From: Rubinisphaera italica | GTDB lineage: Bacteria > Planctomycetota > Planctomycetia > Planctomycetales > Planctomycetaceae | DNA length: 64,000 nucleotides | NCBI RefSeq assembly: GCF_007859715.1 | Contig: NZ_SJPG01000001.1 | Location: 6,528,001-6,592,000 of the forward strand | Direction: 5' to 3' | Shown here: one piece after another, positions 36,250 through 46,944 of the stretch | Position numbering within the stretch: position 1 is the stretch's first letter | How the letters are laid out: each line of letters starts with the position of its first letter | The notes under the pieces: generated by a model | Database searches by the model: none | What the model saw: only the letters and a program-made list of their open reading frames with translations | What the model was told of the DNA's origin: nothing | Translations under genes and position numbers: made by a program

Positions 36250-39200
36250 GTGCGTTTTCATTCCATGACACTCCTTACACTGTCCAGCATTTTGTTGCTG
36301 GGATCAGTTTCTGTTCAAGGCCAGGAATTTCAAAATCTGTTTAATGGAAAAGACTTAACAGGTTGGGACGGCAATCCCGAATTGTGGTCGGTGGAAGATG
36401 GAGTCATAACAGGAAAAACAAACGGTCCCGACCATCTGAAATATAATCAATTTCTTGTCTGGACTGGTGGAGAAGTAGACGACTTCGAGCTTAAACTCGA
36501 GTTTCGACTCGAAGGTGAAAATAACTCCGGCGTTCAGTATCGCAGCAAATTGATGCCTGAGGTCGGTCAATGGTCGGTCGGTGGTTATCAGGCGGATATG
36601 CATCCGAAACCAGAATTTACCGGCATGCTTTACGATGAACGAGGGCGTGGAATTGTCGCCAAACGTGGCGAGAAAGTGACTATCGGTCCGGATGGCAAAA
36701 AGACAGCAGAAAAGCTGGATGTGCCCGTCGATCAAAAAGACCTCACTGAGTGGCATGAGCTTACGATTATTGCTCGCGGAAATCGGCTCACTCACAAAAT
36801 TGATGGAAAAGTCGCTGTCGTCGTGATTGATGATCAGCCGAGTGAACGGGAAATGAGTGGAAAAATCGCCTTCCAAGTCCATCGTGGTCCAGCCATGAAA
36901 GCACAGTTCCGGAACATCAAACTGCGTGAGTTGAAAGAAAAAAAGACTGACAAAAAACAGGCCATGCAACGGCCTGATAAGGCTGAAACCAAGCCGGCAG
37001 AGGGGGATTCTCTTTCGACTCCGAAAGCAACTCCGATTGCTGATATGAAGATCGCCAAAGATTTCAAAGTTGAACTGTTGTATTCGGTCCCGAACGATGT
37101 CGAAGGTTCCTGGGTATCGATGTGCGTGGCTCCGGAAGGTCGCTTGATCGTCTGTGATCAATACGGCGGCTTGTATGAAGTAACACCACCTCCGCTGGGG
37201 CAAACTGAGGGAACCAAGATTGAGAAAATTGATGTCGATATCGGAGAAGCTCAAGGCTTGTTCTGGGCCTTTGATTCGTTGTATGTCTCAGTCAATAAAG
37301 CGAAAAAATATGCGGGTGGCCTGTATCGTGTGACTGATACCGATGGCGACAAAAAACTCGATACCGTCAAAATGCTGCGACCTCTCCATGGTACTGGCGA
37401 ACATGGTCCCCATGCGGTATTCCACACTGAAGACAAACAGGGACTCTATATCGTCTGTGGAAACCGGACGGATTTGACCGAGATTGATACTTCACGCGTG
37501 CCACAGCATTGGGATGAAGATCTGCTGTTACCTCGTCCTTATGGTCGGGGATTCATGAAAGGGACTCCCGCTCCCGGTGGATATATCTGTCGGATCAATC
37601 CTGAAGGAACCGAATGGGAACTGGTCGCGACTGGTTTTCGCAATGAATACGATGCGGCTCTGAATGCCGATGGCGAACTTTTCACGTACGATGCCGACAT
37701 GGAATGGGACATCAATACGCCCTGGTATCGCCCGACGCGAATATCCCATGCAATCAGCGGAGCAGAATTCGGCTGGCGAAATGGGGGAGGCAAGTGGCCA
37801 GTTTATTATCAGGACAGTTTACCCCCCGTCCTCAATATCGGGCCCGGTTCCCCAACTGGGGTGACCTTTGGCTATGGTGCAAAGTTCCCTGCCAAGTATC
37901 AGAAAGCATTCTTCATCAACGACTGGAGTTATGGAAAACTTTATGCTGTCCATATGACTCCCCAGGGTTCGACTTATTCGGCTGTTGCTGAAGAGTTTAT
38001 CACCGGGACTCCACTTCCGTTGACTGACAGCGTTATCAATCCAGCCGATGGAGCGATGTACTTCGCAATCGGCGGACGTAAGGTGCAATCAGGCTTGTAC
38101 CGTGTTACTTATCAGGGAAGTGAATCGACGAAACCCATTGATGCCAAAGATTCGAAGCTGGCTGAACTACGCAAAATTCGCAGAGAGTTGGAAACATTGC
38201 ATCTGGGGGATCATCCCGAAGCATTTGAAAAAGCCTGGCCGTATTTGAGTCATGCCGATCGATTCATCCGTTTCGCGGCTCGGATTGCAATTGAACATCG
38301 ACCGGCTGAGGAATGGCGAGAAAAAGCACTGAACGCTAAGGAGGATGCCTGGACATCTTTAAATTCTCTGCTGGCCCTGGCTCGAACATATGTACGAGCA
38401 GACAAAGGAACAGGCGAAAATATCGATGCTCCAGTTCCAGACTGGAATGCCGCTGAGAATTATGGCAACGAAGAGTTGACTGCGATTCTCGATTCTCTCG
38501 ATCAGTTGGATTGGTCCGAACTTTCTTTGCCTCAACAACTGACAATGATGCGAGTTTATACTGTCGCTTTTGTACGACTGGGGCCACCGACAGCTGATCA
38601 GCGAGAGGCATTGATTAAGAAGTTTGATCCTGCCTTTCCCGCAAGAGCATATCCATTGAATTCGGAACTCGCACAGATGCTTGTCTATCTGCAGGCCCCT
38701 TCGGCTGCGAGTAAAATTGTGGCGCAATTGAAGAAAGCCCCGACTCAGGAAGAGCAAATCGACTATGCAAAAACACTCCGTCATTTGACAGCCGGGTGGA
38801 CTCCTGAACTGCAGGAAACTTACTTTGCCTGGTTTAACCGGGCAGCCGGTTATCGTGGGGGAGCCAGTTTCTCATTGTTCGTTCAACACATTCGCGAAGA
38901 TGCATTGGCTAAATTGACTGACCAGGAAAAACTGGCACTGAAGCCAATTCTGGAAGCGGTTCCTGAAGAAACGGCCAATCCGTTTGCCGCAGAGCCTCGT
39001 CCGATGGTTAAAGAGTGGAAAATGGAAGAACTGGTCCCGCTGCTTGAGGATAAACTCGTCAATCGTGATTTTGAGCATGGCCGTCAGATGTTTGCGGCTG
39101 CCAACTGTTTTGCCTGCCATCGTTTTGACGAACAGGGGGGAGCAGTCGGCCCAGACTTAACAGCACTGGCAGGACGTTTCAGCAAGCGGGATATTCTCGA

Positions 39201-39513
39201 ATCGGTGGTCGTCCCCAGTAAACAGATCAGTGATCAATACGAGGCGATTCAATTTGTGACTGTCGAGGGGCAAGTCATTGTTGGGCGCATTGTTAATCTC
39301 GCAGGAGACACTTACCGTGTGAATACAGATATGATGAATCCCGATGCGATGACAACAATCAAACGGGATGATATCGATTTCATGTCACCCTCTAAAACTT
39401 CCATGATGCCCAACGGCTTATTGAATACTCTGCATGAGGAGGAAATCCTCGATTTGATGGCGTATCTGCTTTCTCGCGGAAATCGTGACGACAAAATGTT
39501 TAAGCAGGAATAG
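36250..39513 (+). CDS. DUF1080–propeller–HEAT–cytochrome fusion protein
   Basis: A 1087-residue secreted protein. GTG at 36250 has GGGAG six bases upstream; ATG at 36265 is possible. Signal peptide to about residue 25. Residues 26-230: DUF1080 (3-keto-disaccharide-hydrolase-like) with [12 protein letters not shown] and [12 protein letters not shown] Lys-rich linker (230-262) follows. Residues 265-625: sorbosone-dehydrogenase-like propeller with VYEV-type blades, 'GEHGPHAV' and '[15 protein letters not shown]'. Residues 630-930: helical HEAT-like. Residues 935-1087: a planctomycete-type c-type cytochrome with haem motif CFACH at 953-957 and a likely distal Met near 1052. It probably binds or oxidises sugars in the periplasm. 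It is followed by a terminator. Confidence 0.88.
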   Translation: MRFHSMTLLTLSSILLLGSVSVQGQEFQNLFNGKDLTGWDGNPELWSVEDGVITGKTNGPDHLKYNQFLVWTGGEVDDFELKLEFRLEGENNSGVQYRSKLMPEVGQWSVGGYQADMHPKPEFTGMLYDERGRGIVAKRGEKVTIGPDGKKTAEKLDVPVDQKDLTEWHELTIIARGNRLTHKIDGKVAVVVIDDQPSEREMSGKIAFQVHRGPAMKAQFRNIKLRELKEKKTDKKQAMQRPDKAETKPAEGDSLSTPKATPIADMKIAKDFKVELLYSVPNDVEGSWVSMCVAPEGRLIVCDQYGGLYEVTPPPLGQTEGTKIEKIDVDIGEAQGLFWAFDSLYVSVNKAKKYAGGLYRVTDTDGDKKLDTVKMLRPLHGTGEHGPHAVFHTEDKQGLYIVCGNRTDLTEIDTSRVPQHWDEDLLLPRPYGRGFMKGTPAPGGYICRINPEGTEWELVATGFRNEYDAALNADGELFTYDADMEWDINTPWYRPTRISHAISGAEFGWRNGGGKWPVYYQDSLPPVLNIGPGSPTGVTFGYGAKFPAKYQKAFFINDWSYGKLYAVHMTPQGSTYSAVAEEFITGTPLPLTDSVINPADGAMYFAIGGRKVQSGLYRVTYQGSESTKPIDAKDSKLAELRKIRRELETLHLGDHPEAFEKAWPYLSHADRFIRFAARIAIEHRPAEEWREKALNAKEDAWTSLNSLLALARTYVRADKGTGENIDAPVPDWNAAENYGNEELTAILDSLDQLDWSELSLPQQLTMMRVYTVAFVRLGPPTADQREALIKKFDPAFPARAYPLNSELAQMLVYLQAPSAASKIVAQLKKAPTQEEQIDYAKTLRHLTAGWTPELQETYFAWFNRAAGYRGGASFSLFVQHIREDALAKLTDQEKLALKPILEAVPEETANPFAAEPRPMVKEWKMEELVPLLEDKLVNRDFEHGRQMFAAANCFACHRFDEQGGAVGPDLTALAGRFSKRDILESVVVPSKQISDQYEAIQFVTVEGQVIVGRIVNLAGDTYRVNTDMMNPDAMTTIKRDDIDFMSPSKTSMMPNGLLNTLHEEEILDLMAYLLSRGNRDDKMFKQE

Positions 39514-39532
39514 CCAAATCTCCGGTATCATC

Positions 39533-39566
39533 AAATAGACTGCCGGTAGAATCGGCAGTCTATTTT
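39533..39566 (+). terminator. Rho-independent terminator after cytochrome fusion
   Basis: AAATAGACTGCC / GGCAGTCTATTT with a loop of ten bases, followed by a T-run, 20 bases after the stop. Strong. Confidence 0.92.
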
Positions 39567-39773
39567 TGTTTTGAGCTGGTCAGGCCCGCCTGGTCATATA
39601 TGCCATAACCTTCAGCTATTATAGAGTTTACGCGACCACGGGATGATTGGCGCGTGTTCACTTTGGTTTTAAGGTTTTGATAGGCGAGACAATTCTGAAT
39701 CTGCTACAATAAGTTCAAAAATTGCCCCTTTACATCGATTTGACAACGTTGCAGGCACCTCTCGGGAATAATC

Positions 39774-41522
39774 ATGATTACTAAAAACGGCATCGCGGTC
39801 TCTCCCGGCATTGCCGTCGGCGATGCTCTTGTTATCGGCACAGAAGATTTTCGGATTCCTCAACGATTTATTCCAAGACGAATTGTCGATCAGGAACTCG
39901 AACGTCTGCATCAGGCCCTCGAGAATGTTTCCGCTGAAATTCTGGAAAATGAACGCCTGGCGAATGAAGCGATTGGCCTGCAGTATGGCGCGATCTTCGC
40001 TGCTCACCTGCAAATGGCACAGGACCCAAAGCTGATTTCTGAAGTCGAACTACTGATTCGTGATCGTTGCTACAGTCCGGAATTCGCATCCAGTCGAACA
40101 CTCAGAAAATATGCACGCCAATTTCAGGCTCTCGGAAATGCTTATTTTGCAGAGCGAGCCGCTGATATTTACGATCTTGAAAAACGGATTCTCCGTCATT
40201 TGCTGGGAGAACAACGGGAAAGTCTGGCGGAATTGACACAGCCTGTCATTGTGGTCGCCCATAATTTAACACCCAGTGAAACAGCCGGTCTGAAAAAAGA
40301 TGTTGTCCTCGGTTTTGTGACCGAAGTCGGTGGTCGAACCAGTCACACTGCGATTCTGGCTGCAGCCTTGGAAATTCCGGCTATTGTCGGCATCGGCCCG
40401 TTTATCGCGGATATCTCAGGTGGCGATACCGTTGTCGTTGACGGCACGAGTGGCGAGTTCATCATCGATCCAGATGACGATACGCTGTTGCGAATCAATG
40501 AAGTTCGACAGAAGTACAAAAGCGTCTCAGATCGCCGCAGTCAGATGCGGGACCTGGTTTCTGAAACCAGAGATGGCCAGCGTATTTTTCTGATGGGAAA
40601 TATTGAATTTCCTCAGGAAGCCGAGCAATGCGAACAAAAAGGCGCGGATGGAATTGGATTGTATCGAACTGAGTTTTTGTATCTCGGACGTGACACAATC
40701 CCAACTGAAGAAGATCATTATAATGCCTATCGAGAAGTGATTGAAGGTTTTCCAAATCAGCCGATCACAATTCGGACACTCGATCTGGGAGCCGACAAAA
40801 TTCCAGGTTGGATTCGTCGTCAGTATTCCGATGATTCCAATCCTGCACTCGGATTACGCAGTATCCGCATGTCTCTGCACGATATGGATATGTTCAAGAC
40901 TCAGTTGCGAGCGGTCCTGCGTGCTTCAGTGGGGGCACAGGTCGGAATTATGTTTCCGCTGGTTTCATCGCTCCTCGAATTCCGGCAAGCCCGATTGATT
41001 GTCCGGGAAGTGATGGAAGATCTGGAAGAGTTGAACATCCCATTCAATGCCGATATTGCACTCGGCATCATGGTTGAAGTTCCTGCAACGGTATTAATGG
41101 CCAAAGAATTTGCCCGTGAAGTCGATTTCTTTTCGATTGGGACAAACGACCTGATTCAATACACATTAGCGGCGGATCGTTCCGATCCTCAGGTCGCCAA
41201 ATGGCATAATGCAGCCGACCCGTCCATTATTCGCATGATTGCGATGGTGATTGAAGCGGCAAAGAATGAGAACATCCCGGTCTCCGTTTGTGGACAGATG
41301 AGTTCCGATCCGAAATGTGTGCCGTTATTGATTGGCATGGGCATTCGGCAAATCAGTGTCAGTCCGCATGCGATTCCGGAAATCAAAGAAGTCATTCGGC
41401 ATCTGACGCTGGAAAAGGCCGAAGCGATGGCCAAGTATGTGAAATCTCAGGAACTGGCCAGAGATATCGAAAGCTATCTCAACCGAGAACTTAGAAAACT
41501 GGTTCCAGATAATTCTCAATGA
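39774..41522 (+). CDS. ptsI: PEP-protein phosphotransferase (PTS enzyme I)
   Basis: A 582-residue enzyme I. The N-terminal HPr-binding/His domain carries [14 protein letters not shown] and the phosphoryl His in GGRTSHTAI near residue 190. The C-terminal PEP-binding domain includes [16 protein letters not shown], the LGADKIP block and [18 protein letters not shown], with catalytic Cys in [12 protein letters not shown]. It transfers phosphate from PEP to HPr. Length is standard (about 575). HPr and sugar EII genes are not in the window, so it may serve a regulatory phosphorelay. GGGA precedes the ATG. Confidence 0.96.
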   Translation: MITKNGIAVSPGIAVGDALVIGTEDFRIPQRFIPRRIVDQELERLHQALENVSAEILENERLANEAIGLQYGAIFAAHLQMAQDPKLISEVELLIRDRCYSPEFASSRTLRKYARQFQALGNAYFAERAADIYDLEKRILRHLLGEQRESLAELTQPVIVVAHNLTPSETAGLKKDVVLGFVTEVGGRTSHTAILAAALEIPAIVGIGPFIADISGGDTVVVDGTSGEFIIDPDDDTLLRINEVRQKYKSVSDRRSQMRDLVSETRDGQRIFLMGNIEFPQEAEQCEQKGADGIGLYRTEFLYLGRDTIPTEEDHYNAYREVIEGFPNQPITIRTLDLGADKIPGWIRRQYSDDSNPALGLRSIRMSLHDMDMFKTQLRAVLRASVGAQVGIMFPLVSSLLEFRQARLIVREVMEDLEELNIPFNADIALGIMVEVPATVLMAKEFAREVDFFSIGTNDLIQYTLAADRSDPQVAKWHNAADPSIIRMIAMVIEAAKNENIPVSVCGQMSSDPKCVPLLIGMGIRQISVSPHAIPEIKEVIRHLTLEKAEAMAKYVKSQELARDIESYLNRELRKLVPDNSQ

Positions 41523-41886
41523 TAAGAAGCGGCTTACCTTAACGGGCACCAGGTGAAAAGAACCAGGTGGCAATTCCAATGATCAGCGGAAAAGCCTGAC
41601 AAATTGCCGTGATCAGATTGTCGCACCAGAATGGAAACATGGCTGAAGCCTTTGATGCCGGAGGAAATATTGTACTACCAGGTTGTGTGGGTCAGACTGT
41701 GCCTGACCTGCAACTCACAAATTTAGTGGCCTGTATTCAAGTGTAGGTCACAAAAAACACTTGAGGCGGAAAAGCATAAAAGACTGTCCGGAAAATCTCC
41801 GAACAGTCTTGTATCTCTCAAACACCACATTCGAATCACAAAGAGGCTTTCACGATGTGAATGGGAGTCTGTTGAGCGGATTTGAC
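41523..41886. other. Intergenic region; possible 33-residue ORF
   Basis: On the minus strand at 41539-41640 there is a 33-codon ORF with a hydrophobic helix (a putative membrane microprotein), but no ribosome site is seen. A GTCAGACTGTGCCTGAC element is at 41690-41709. The remainder shows no gene. Confidence 0.3.
41690..41709. repeat. GGTCAG..TGTGCCTGACC dispersed repeat
   Basis: GGTCAGACTGTGCCTGACCT is a near-palindrome and member of the family at 8083-8116, 12129-12148 and 32203-32220. Confidence 0.65.
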
Positions 41887-42060
41887 CTAGCTGATCGCGT
41901 CGCGAACTTTGCCGAACTGAGTGTTGGCGTTTGTTCCGATAGCCTTGATCGCTGTCAGACAGACAACGACGATCAGAGCCAGCATGACAGCGTATTCAAC
42001 TGCAGTTGGGCCGTCTTCGCAAACCAGAAAGTGCTTTACATTGTCGATGACTTTTTTCAT
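41887..42060 (-). CDS. Flp-family type IVb pilin
   Basis: A 57-residue pilin subunit, too short for a routine ORF list. A Lys-rich leader of about 17 residues ends in Gly, then PTAVEYAVMLALIVVVCL, the Flp signature with Glu at +5 after the prepilin cleavage site, followed by a short C-terminus (ALKAIGTNANTQ-like; here AIKAIGTNANTQFGKVRDAIS). It assembles into thin pili of the Tad/Flp system. The rest of the tad cluster is not in the window, and the gene stands alone between ptsI and an unknown gene. Confidence 0.88.
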   Translation of the reverse strand: MKKVIDNVKHFLVCEDGPTAVEYAVMLALIVVVCLTAIKAIGTNANTQFGKVRDAIS

Positions 42061-42393
42061 CTCGGGGTTCCTCTCAAAATCTTTTAACCTGACACATTTT
42101 ATCTTTCAGACCATACTAAGTCTGAAAGTGACACCTGAATTTAGGGGACAGTCTTGTTGAATAATCAAAAGGTGTCCGCTGCGTCCCTCTCGGGGCTACC
42201 GATCAGTACCGCACACCACAAACTTATGTCAGGTTTCCGGTCAGGCAAATTTTATTTAGAATATTTTCGATATTCTCCTTAAGTTACCACTGCGGTACTA
42301 TTTACTATGGGTTGAACGTTGTATTTCCCCAACAGTTGGTATTGCAGAAAAGCATCCTTCGATTTTCAGTCTGTTCCTAAGCAAGTTAATAGT
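42061..42393. other. Divergent promoter region for flp and the next gene
   Basis: 333 bases with no open gene or strong repeat; promoters for both neighbours must lie here. Confidence 0.35.
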
Positions 42394-43434
42394 ATGCGAT
42401 TTGAAACCCCTCCCCAGCCTGCTCCGTATTTAAGCAGGCAGGATCAGCGACGATTGCTCGGCATGGTGGCTGGACTGTCGTTCATTATGATTGCAATCTT
42501 ATGGGCTGCCCGTCCAGAAACCTGGCACTGGTTGATTCCGCCCGATAATGAGTCCGCAGTAAATTCGCCACTCTCTGAGGGAAACGAAGCTCCTCCATTT
42601 TTGGCCAGCCAGGCTCCTGATCCTTTTGGAAGTTCGTCAAATGCGGTCAATTCGTCTGTTTCTCCCGTCGATACTGAGAATTCCTCGAAAGTAGGTTCAG
42701 CGACAAACATCCCGCCTGACTGGCTCGAAAGTATCAATGATCAATTCATGGGACTGCGTGTGGATGAATCGGATGCCTACTATCGAATACTGGCTCATGT
42801 CAGTCGACTCGACGAAGATCTGCTCAATGAAAAGGCTCGCAAAGATATTTTGCATGTCAATTTGATTCACTCTCCCAATTTATTTCGCGGAGAACTCATC
42901 TCCCTGAAAGGGACGGCTCGCCGTATTCTTCCGTTAAAAACAACTGATAATCCTTATGGTGTGAAAACGGCTTATGAGGTGTGGATTACCACCGAAGATT
43001 CCGGCAATGATCCCTGGCGCGTTGTAACAACATCTCTCGATAAACGACTCCCCCGTGGCGAGAACGTGAATGCTCCCGTCAAACTCGTTGGATATTTTTT
43101 CAAGCTGTACAGCTACGCTTCCAATGGTGGCCAGCATATGGCACCGCTTATTCTGTCTGCCCGAGTAGAGTCAAATATCGTCGTGCGGGTGGCTCCCTCT
43201 GGAACAGGATTACAGCCTTACATTATTCTCTTTGCGGCTCTGTTCGGGTTCGGAACCTTGCTGCTTGTTACGGCTTATCATCAGGGAGACCACATTTTCC
43301 GCACGGAAATCTCAAAGAAGTTTCGTCCAGAAGATCTGGAATCTCGAAAAGTGCTCCAGGAGATGGCCGGGAAGGAGTACGACCCGACAGAAATTCTCAG
43401 GCAGGCGAGCGATAACCAGAACGTTCCCAAGTGA
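42394..43434 (+). CDS. Membrane protein of unknown function
   Basis: About 346 residues, start at the ATG at 42394 (an in-frame TTG at 42319 adds an unrelated leader). One transmembrane helix near residues 25-42, a Ser/Pro-rich linker to about residue 105, an extracytoplasmic domain (LRVDESDAYYRIL..., 'ELISLKGTARRIL' OB-like beta segment) and a C-terminal transmembrane helix near 285-305, then a cytoplasmic tail. No family recognised. It lies 78 bases upstream of glucokinase on the same strand, which suggests but does not prove a shared transcript. Confidence 0.75.
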   Translation: MRFETPPQPAPYLSRQDQRRLLGMVAGLSFIMIAILWAARPETWHWLIPPDNESAVNSPLSEGNEAPPFLASQAPDPFGSSSNAVNSSVSPVDTENSSKVGSATNIPPDWLESINDQFMGLRVDESDAYYRILAHVSRLDEDLLNEKARKDILHVNLIHSPNLFRGELISLKGTARRILPLKTTDNPYGVKTAYEVWITTEDSGNDPWRVVTTSLDKRLPRGENVNAPVKLVGYFFKLYSYASNGGQHMAPLILSARVESNIVVRVAPSGTGLQPYIILFAALFGFGTLLLVTAYHQGDHIFRTEISKKFRPEDLESRKVLQEMAGKEYDPTEILRQASDNQNVPK

Positions 43435-43512
43435 GAAGCATTGTGCCTGTCCGGTCCGAACATTACGATCCAGTCTCTACGTTTCTGGAGAACTCAATAG
43501 AGGAATAACCTC

Positions 43513-44499
43513 ATGTTGTTGGCGGGCGATATTGGTGGAACCAAAACTGTTCTGGCCTTGTTCGATGAGAACAATCCCAAAGAGATTATTAAGGAGCAGC
43601 GATACGTCTCTAAAGATTATTCGGATCTCGACGTAATCGTGCGGAAGTTCCTGAAAGATAATCCGTGTGAAATCGTCTCGGCTAGTTTTGGTGTCGCTGG
43701 ACCTGTTGATAACGGCAAATGCAAAACGACGAATCTTCCCTGGATGGTCGATGAAGTTGTCCTGGCGGAGTGCGTCGGCACGAAGAAAACTCGAGTGATC
43801 AATGACCTGGAAGCGATGGCCTGGTCGGTCGAAATCCTGGACAAGAACGATCTGGTCTGCATTCACCAGGGCCGGGAGATTGATGATAACCGTGGCGTCA
43901 TCGCTGCGGGTACTGGATTGGGTGAAGCGGGGATTTGGTACGGCACCCGTTACCATCCTTTTGGGAGTGAAGGCGGTCATGCCGACTTTTCGCCGAAATC
44001 ACATGAAGAGGATGCCCTGCTCAGCTTCCTGCGAAACAAGTTCCAAAATGTATCCTGGGAACGCGTCCTTTCCGGCCCAGGCATTGAAAACATCTTTGAA
44101 TTTCTGGTCAATACTTATCGAGAGAAACCAGCAGAGCACGTTGTTGAGAAGATGAAAGAAGAAATTCCGGCAGCCGTCATCACTGCGGCGGCTTTGGCCA
44201 GAGAATGCCCTGCCTGTATTCGAACAATGGAAATGTTCGTCGGCCTCTACGGAGCAGAAGCGGGCAATTTGGCCTTAAAACTGATGGCCTTTGGCGGCAT
44301 GTATATTGGTGGCGGCATTGCTCCCAAAATATTGCCGCTACTCGACAGCGACACCTTCCGCGACGCCTTCTTAAGAAAAGGCCGATTTCGAGATGCCCTC
44401 TCCAGAATTCCAATTCATGTCATCATGACCAGCAAAGCCCCACTTCTGGGAGCGGCTCATGTGGCCGATCTGTTAGCCCATGATCAGCCCATTTTTTAG
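43513..44499 (+). CDS. glk: Glucokinase
   Basis: A 328-residue Glk-type glucokinase (PF02685, not ROK), phosphorylating glucose with ATP to glucose-6-phosphate. [11 protein letters not shown] is the N-terminal phosphate motif, [10 protein letters not shown] near residue 97 gives the catalytic Asp region, [11 protein letters not shown] is the next ATP-binding loop and [12 protein letters not shown] the sugar-binding block. GAGGA precedes the ATG. Convergent with a lipoprotein gene; a perfect 28-bp inverted repeat lies between the two ends. Confidence 0.95.
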   Translation: MLLAGDIGGTKTVLALFDENNPKEIIKEQRYVSKDYSDLDVIVRKFLKDNPCEIVSASFGVAGPVDNGKCKTTNLPWMVDEVVLAECVGTKKTRVINDLEAMAWSVEILDKNDLVCIHQGREIDDNRGVIAAGTGLGEAGIWYGTRYHPFGSEGGHADFSPKSHEEDALLSFLRNKFQNVSWERVLSGPGIENIFEFLVNTYREKPAEHVVEKMKEEIPAAVITAAALARECPACIRTMEMFVGLYGAEAGNLALKLMAFGGMYIGGGIAPKILPLLDSDTFRDAFLRKGRFRDALSRIPIHVIMTSKAPLLGAAHVADLLAHDQPIF

Positions 44500-44530
44500 T
44501 GGTGTGAGTGAATTTCAGAAATTGTGAAAC

Positions 44531-44605
44531 ATACAAGCACGAAGCGCAAGCGAGTGTGCCAACTCATTTGGTCTCAACACACTCGCTTGCGCTTCGTGCT
44601 TGTAT
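44531..44605. repeat. Perfect 28-bp inverted repeat (family copy 2)
   Basis: Arms 44531-44558 and 44578-44605 pair without a mismatch (ATACAAGCACGAAGCGCAAG then CGAGTGTG), separated by 19 bases. It lies between convergent genes (glucokinase and lipoprotein), where it could stop transcription from both sides. Confidence 0.92.
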
Positions 44606-44619
44606 CCTGTGAATAAATT

Positions 44620-45111
44620 CTACTTCACCTGATCATAGAACGCTTTCTTCGCATCCGGATCTTCAAGGATTCCGAAACCACCTGTGGTTTCATCGTATGC
44701 AAACATCTGATAGTCCGGCAACGCATTGAATTCCATGTTGTTTTGCTTGATCACATCGACAATTTCCTGATAAGTCGGATTACGATCTTCAGTGGCTTTC
44801 ATCAAATCGATCTGACGCTGAAAATTCAGCACATTCACTCTCGATGAAGCAGCAATATACCCGGTGAGAGCGGTCGATAACGGATCATTCCCTGTTACCT
44901 TGTTCTCGACTTCAATCAAAGCCGGGTTCTCGGCCATCACTTTATTCTTGTCGACAACTTCCTGAGTTTTCCGCTTCAACAGATTAGGCCGTTTTTCCGG
45001 CTCAGGAGCGGCAGCGGGCTCGTTTTCAGTTACCGTCGAATTCGGCTTACACCCTGGCACCAGCACAATTGCCATCACTAGCAGCAGTGTTATACGCATT
45101 AGTTCATTCAT
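44620..45111 (-). CDS. Lipoprotein of unknown function
   Basis: A 163-residue protein starting at the ATG at 45111, with GGGAG before it; an ATG 45 bases upstream is also in frame. Signal peptide followed by a lipobox ending LVPGC (Cys21), then an acidic linker ([16 protein letters not shown]) and a helical domain with [27 protein letters not shown]. Probably attached to the periplasmic face of a membrane. No family recognised. Divergent from the PfpI gene. Confidence 0.75.
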   Translation of the reverse strand: MNELMRITLLLVMAIVLVPGCKPNSTVTENEPAAAPEPEKRPNLLKRKTQEVVDKNKVMAENPALIEVENKVTGNDPLSTALTGYIAASSRVNVLNFQRQIDLMKATEDRNPTYQEIVDVIKQNNMEFNALPDYQMFAYDETTGGFGILEDPDAKKAFYDQVK

Positions 45112-45341
45112 CAAAGAACTCCCAGCCACATTTTTACTGTTCAGATTACGATTCACTTATCGAGTTGCATCAGTTTCCACTAATCTATGTCAGCAATCAA
45201 GCCCGGCTCGAAATACGATTTGACGATTGAACCTGTCTCGATCACAATACAGACAGTCTAACAGTTCAGAAACAAACTGTTCACGAAACAACATAGATGC
45301 ATTACGGCGGCTAAAATCAGTCTCCTTAGAAATTGAGTGAA

Positions 45342-45923
45342 ATGTCGACTCCGAAATTATTATTGCTGGCTGGCGATTATGTTGAGGACTATGAAATCAT
45401 GGTCCCCTTTCAGACTCTCTTAACACTGGGATACGAAGTCCATGCGGTCTGTCCGGGAAAGAAATCCGGCGATCAGGTTCGGACGGCCATTCACGATTTT
45501 GAAGGCGATCAGACTTACAGCGAAAAGCCGGGGCACAACTTCACACTCAATGCGGATTTCGATGCAATCACATTGAGTGATTACGCCGGTCTCGTCATTC
45601 CCGGCGGTCGAGCTCCCGAGTACTTGCGTCTGAATGAGAAGGTTCTGGAGATTGTTCGCGATTTCATGACTCAGAACAAGCCGGTCGCTGCAATTTGCCA
45701 CGGCTTGCAAATTCTAGCCGCAGCGGGAGCTTTACAGGGGAGAAGTTGCACGGCTTATCCGGCCTGTGGTCCTGAAGTGTCGTTGGCGGGCGGGGATTTT
45801 GTCAGCAAAAATGTCGATGAAGCCTATGTCGATGGAAATCTTGTCACTGCTCCTGCCTGGCCAGCACATCCGGCCTGGATTCGAGAGTTTGTTAAAGTGC
45901 TCGGCGCGAAAATTCAACTCTAA
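45342..45923 (+). CDS. DJ-1/PfpI-family protein
   Basis: A 193-residue protein of the DJ-1/PfpI (ThiJ) superfamily. The nucleophile Cys lies in [14 protein letters not shown] (the 'nucleophile elbow'), preceded by the conserved glycine-rich loop '[13 protein letters not shown]'. Start at ATG 45342 (TTG at 45333 also possible). Such proteins are glyoxalases/deglycases, chaperones or amidases; the exact function is not determined. It is 63 bases upstream of the Gfo/Idh-like gene. Confidence 0.9.
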   Translation: MSTPKLLLLAGDYVEDYEIMVPFQTLLTLGYEVHAVCPGKKSGDQVRTAIHDFEGDQTYSEKPGHNFTLNADFDAITLSDYAGLVIPGGRAPEYLRLNEKVLEIVRDFMTQNKPVAAICHGLQILAAAGALQGRSCTAYPACGPEVSLAGGDFVSKNVDEAYVDGNLVTAPAWPAHPAWIREFVKVLGAKIQL

Positions 45924-45986
45924 GCCTCTTCTTGTCAGGAGAATTCTTCGAACTCGACGACTCAATAAAATATCGGATGGACTGGG

Positions 45987-46901
45987 ATGATTAAACTGGG
46001 AGTGATAGGGGCGAGTGGACCTGAGTTTACACAGGTGTATGCACCCACGTTGAACTCTCTGCGAGAACGCGTACGAGTGACCGTTGTCTACGATTATGTT
46101 GCTCATTGTGCCCGTCAATCTGCTGAACTTGTCGAAGCGACCGTCTGTCGCTCCTTTCAGGAATTGATCCACAACTGGGATGTCGATGCCGTTCTGATGC
46201 TCTCTACAGGCTGGCCTGGCATACTCCCCTATGTCGAGTGTCTCAAACAGGACAAATCGGTTTATCTGGCGGAGACCTCTCTACTCTCTGATGTGGCTTT
46301 GAAGCAAATATCAGCTCTGGCGAAGTCGACGACTGCAGTCACCTCCGTGGAACATCGCCTTTGCTTTTCTCCGACAGGATTGCGATGTCAGGAACTGATG
46401 GCGAGTGAACTGGGGCCGCCACTGGAAATGACCTGTCAATTAAATTCTGAGCACTCAATGTCCGATCAAGCAGCCGAAATTGGGGCGGCTCTGGGATGGT
46501 TCCGCTGGCTCTTGCCGGGCTATAAATTCAATAGCACATCGATATCAATTCATCCACAGAAGTGGACTCTGCAATTTCATAAAACAACCAGGACTCAGGA
46601 AACGTCTGAGGTCCTGGTCCATTTCAGCTATCAACAGGAGTCCTCTCAGTATCACATCAAAACCAGACAGGGTCAGATCTGGATTGATGGAGAGTATCAG
46701 TTGATCTGGCAAAGCGAGGCTGAGCCAATTGGAAATTCTAATTCAGAAAACCTGTCCAACGAGCGACACACTACCGCCAGGCAGCTCGATTTCTTCTGCC
46801 GCAGACTCGTCGGTGGACTGATCCCGATTCATGACCTCAATAATCATCTGTGGTCTCAGCAACAAACCCGGCTGATTATGGATCAAGTTGAATCAGAATA
46901 G
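45987..46901 (+). CDS. Gfo/Idh/MocA-like protein with degraded motifs
   Basis: A 304-residue Rossmann-like protein. The N-terminus reads LGVIGASGPEFTQVY rather than GxGxxG..., and the EKP catalytic motif of the family is replaced by YLAETSLLSD, so it may not be a working NAD-dependent oxidoreductase. The C-terminal part (beta-sheet) is retained. It could be a substrate-binding or regulatory paralogue. It lies downstream of the DJ-1/PfpI gene on the same strand and is convergent with DUF1501. Confidence 0.75.
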   Translation: MIKLGVIGASGPEFTQVYAPTLNSLRERVRVTVVYDYVAHCARQSAELVEATVCRSFQELIHNWDVDAVLMLSTGWPGILPYVECLKQDKSVYLAETSLLSDVALKQISALAKSTTAVTSVEHRLCFSPTGLRCQELMASELGPPLEMTCQLNSEHSMSDQAAEIGAALGWFRWLLPGYKFNSTSISIHPQKWTLQFHKTTRTQETSEVLVHFSYQQESSQYHIKTRQGQIWIDGEYQLIWQSEAEPIGNSNSENLSNERHTTARQLDFFCRRLVGGLIPIHDLNNHLWSQQQTRLIMDQVESE

Positions 46902-46944
46902 GAGTTACATCGGATTCTTATTTGAAGAATCTCAAGTGAGAGTG

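Noticed and set aside
36062..36268. 68-residue ORF in front of the cytochrome fusion
   Set aside because: It overlaps the real gene start, has no ribosome site and no recognisable features.
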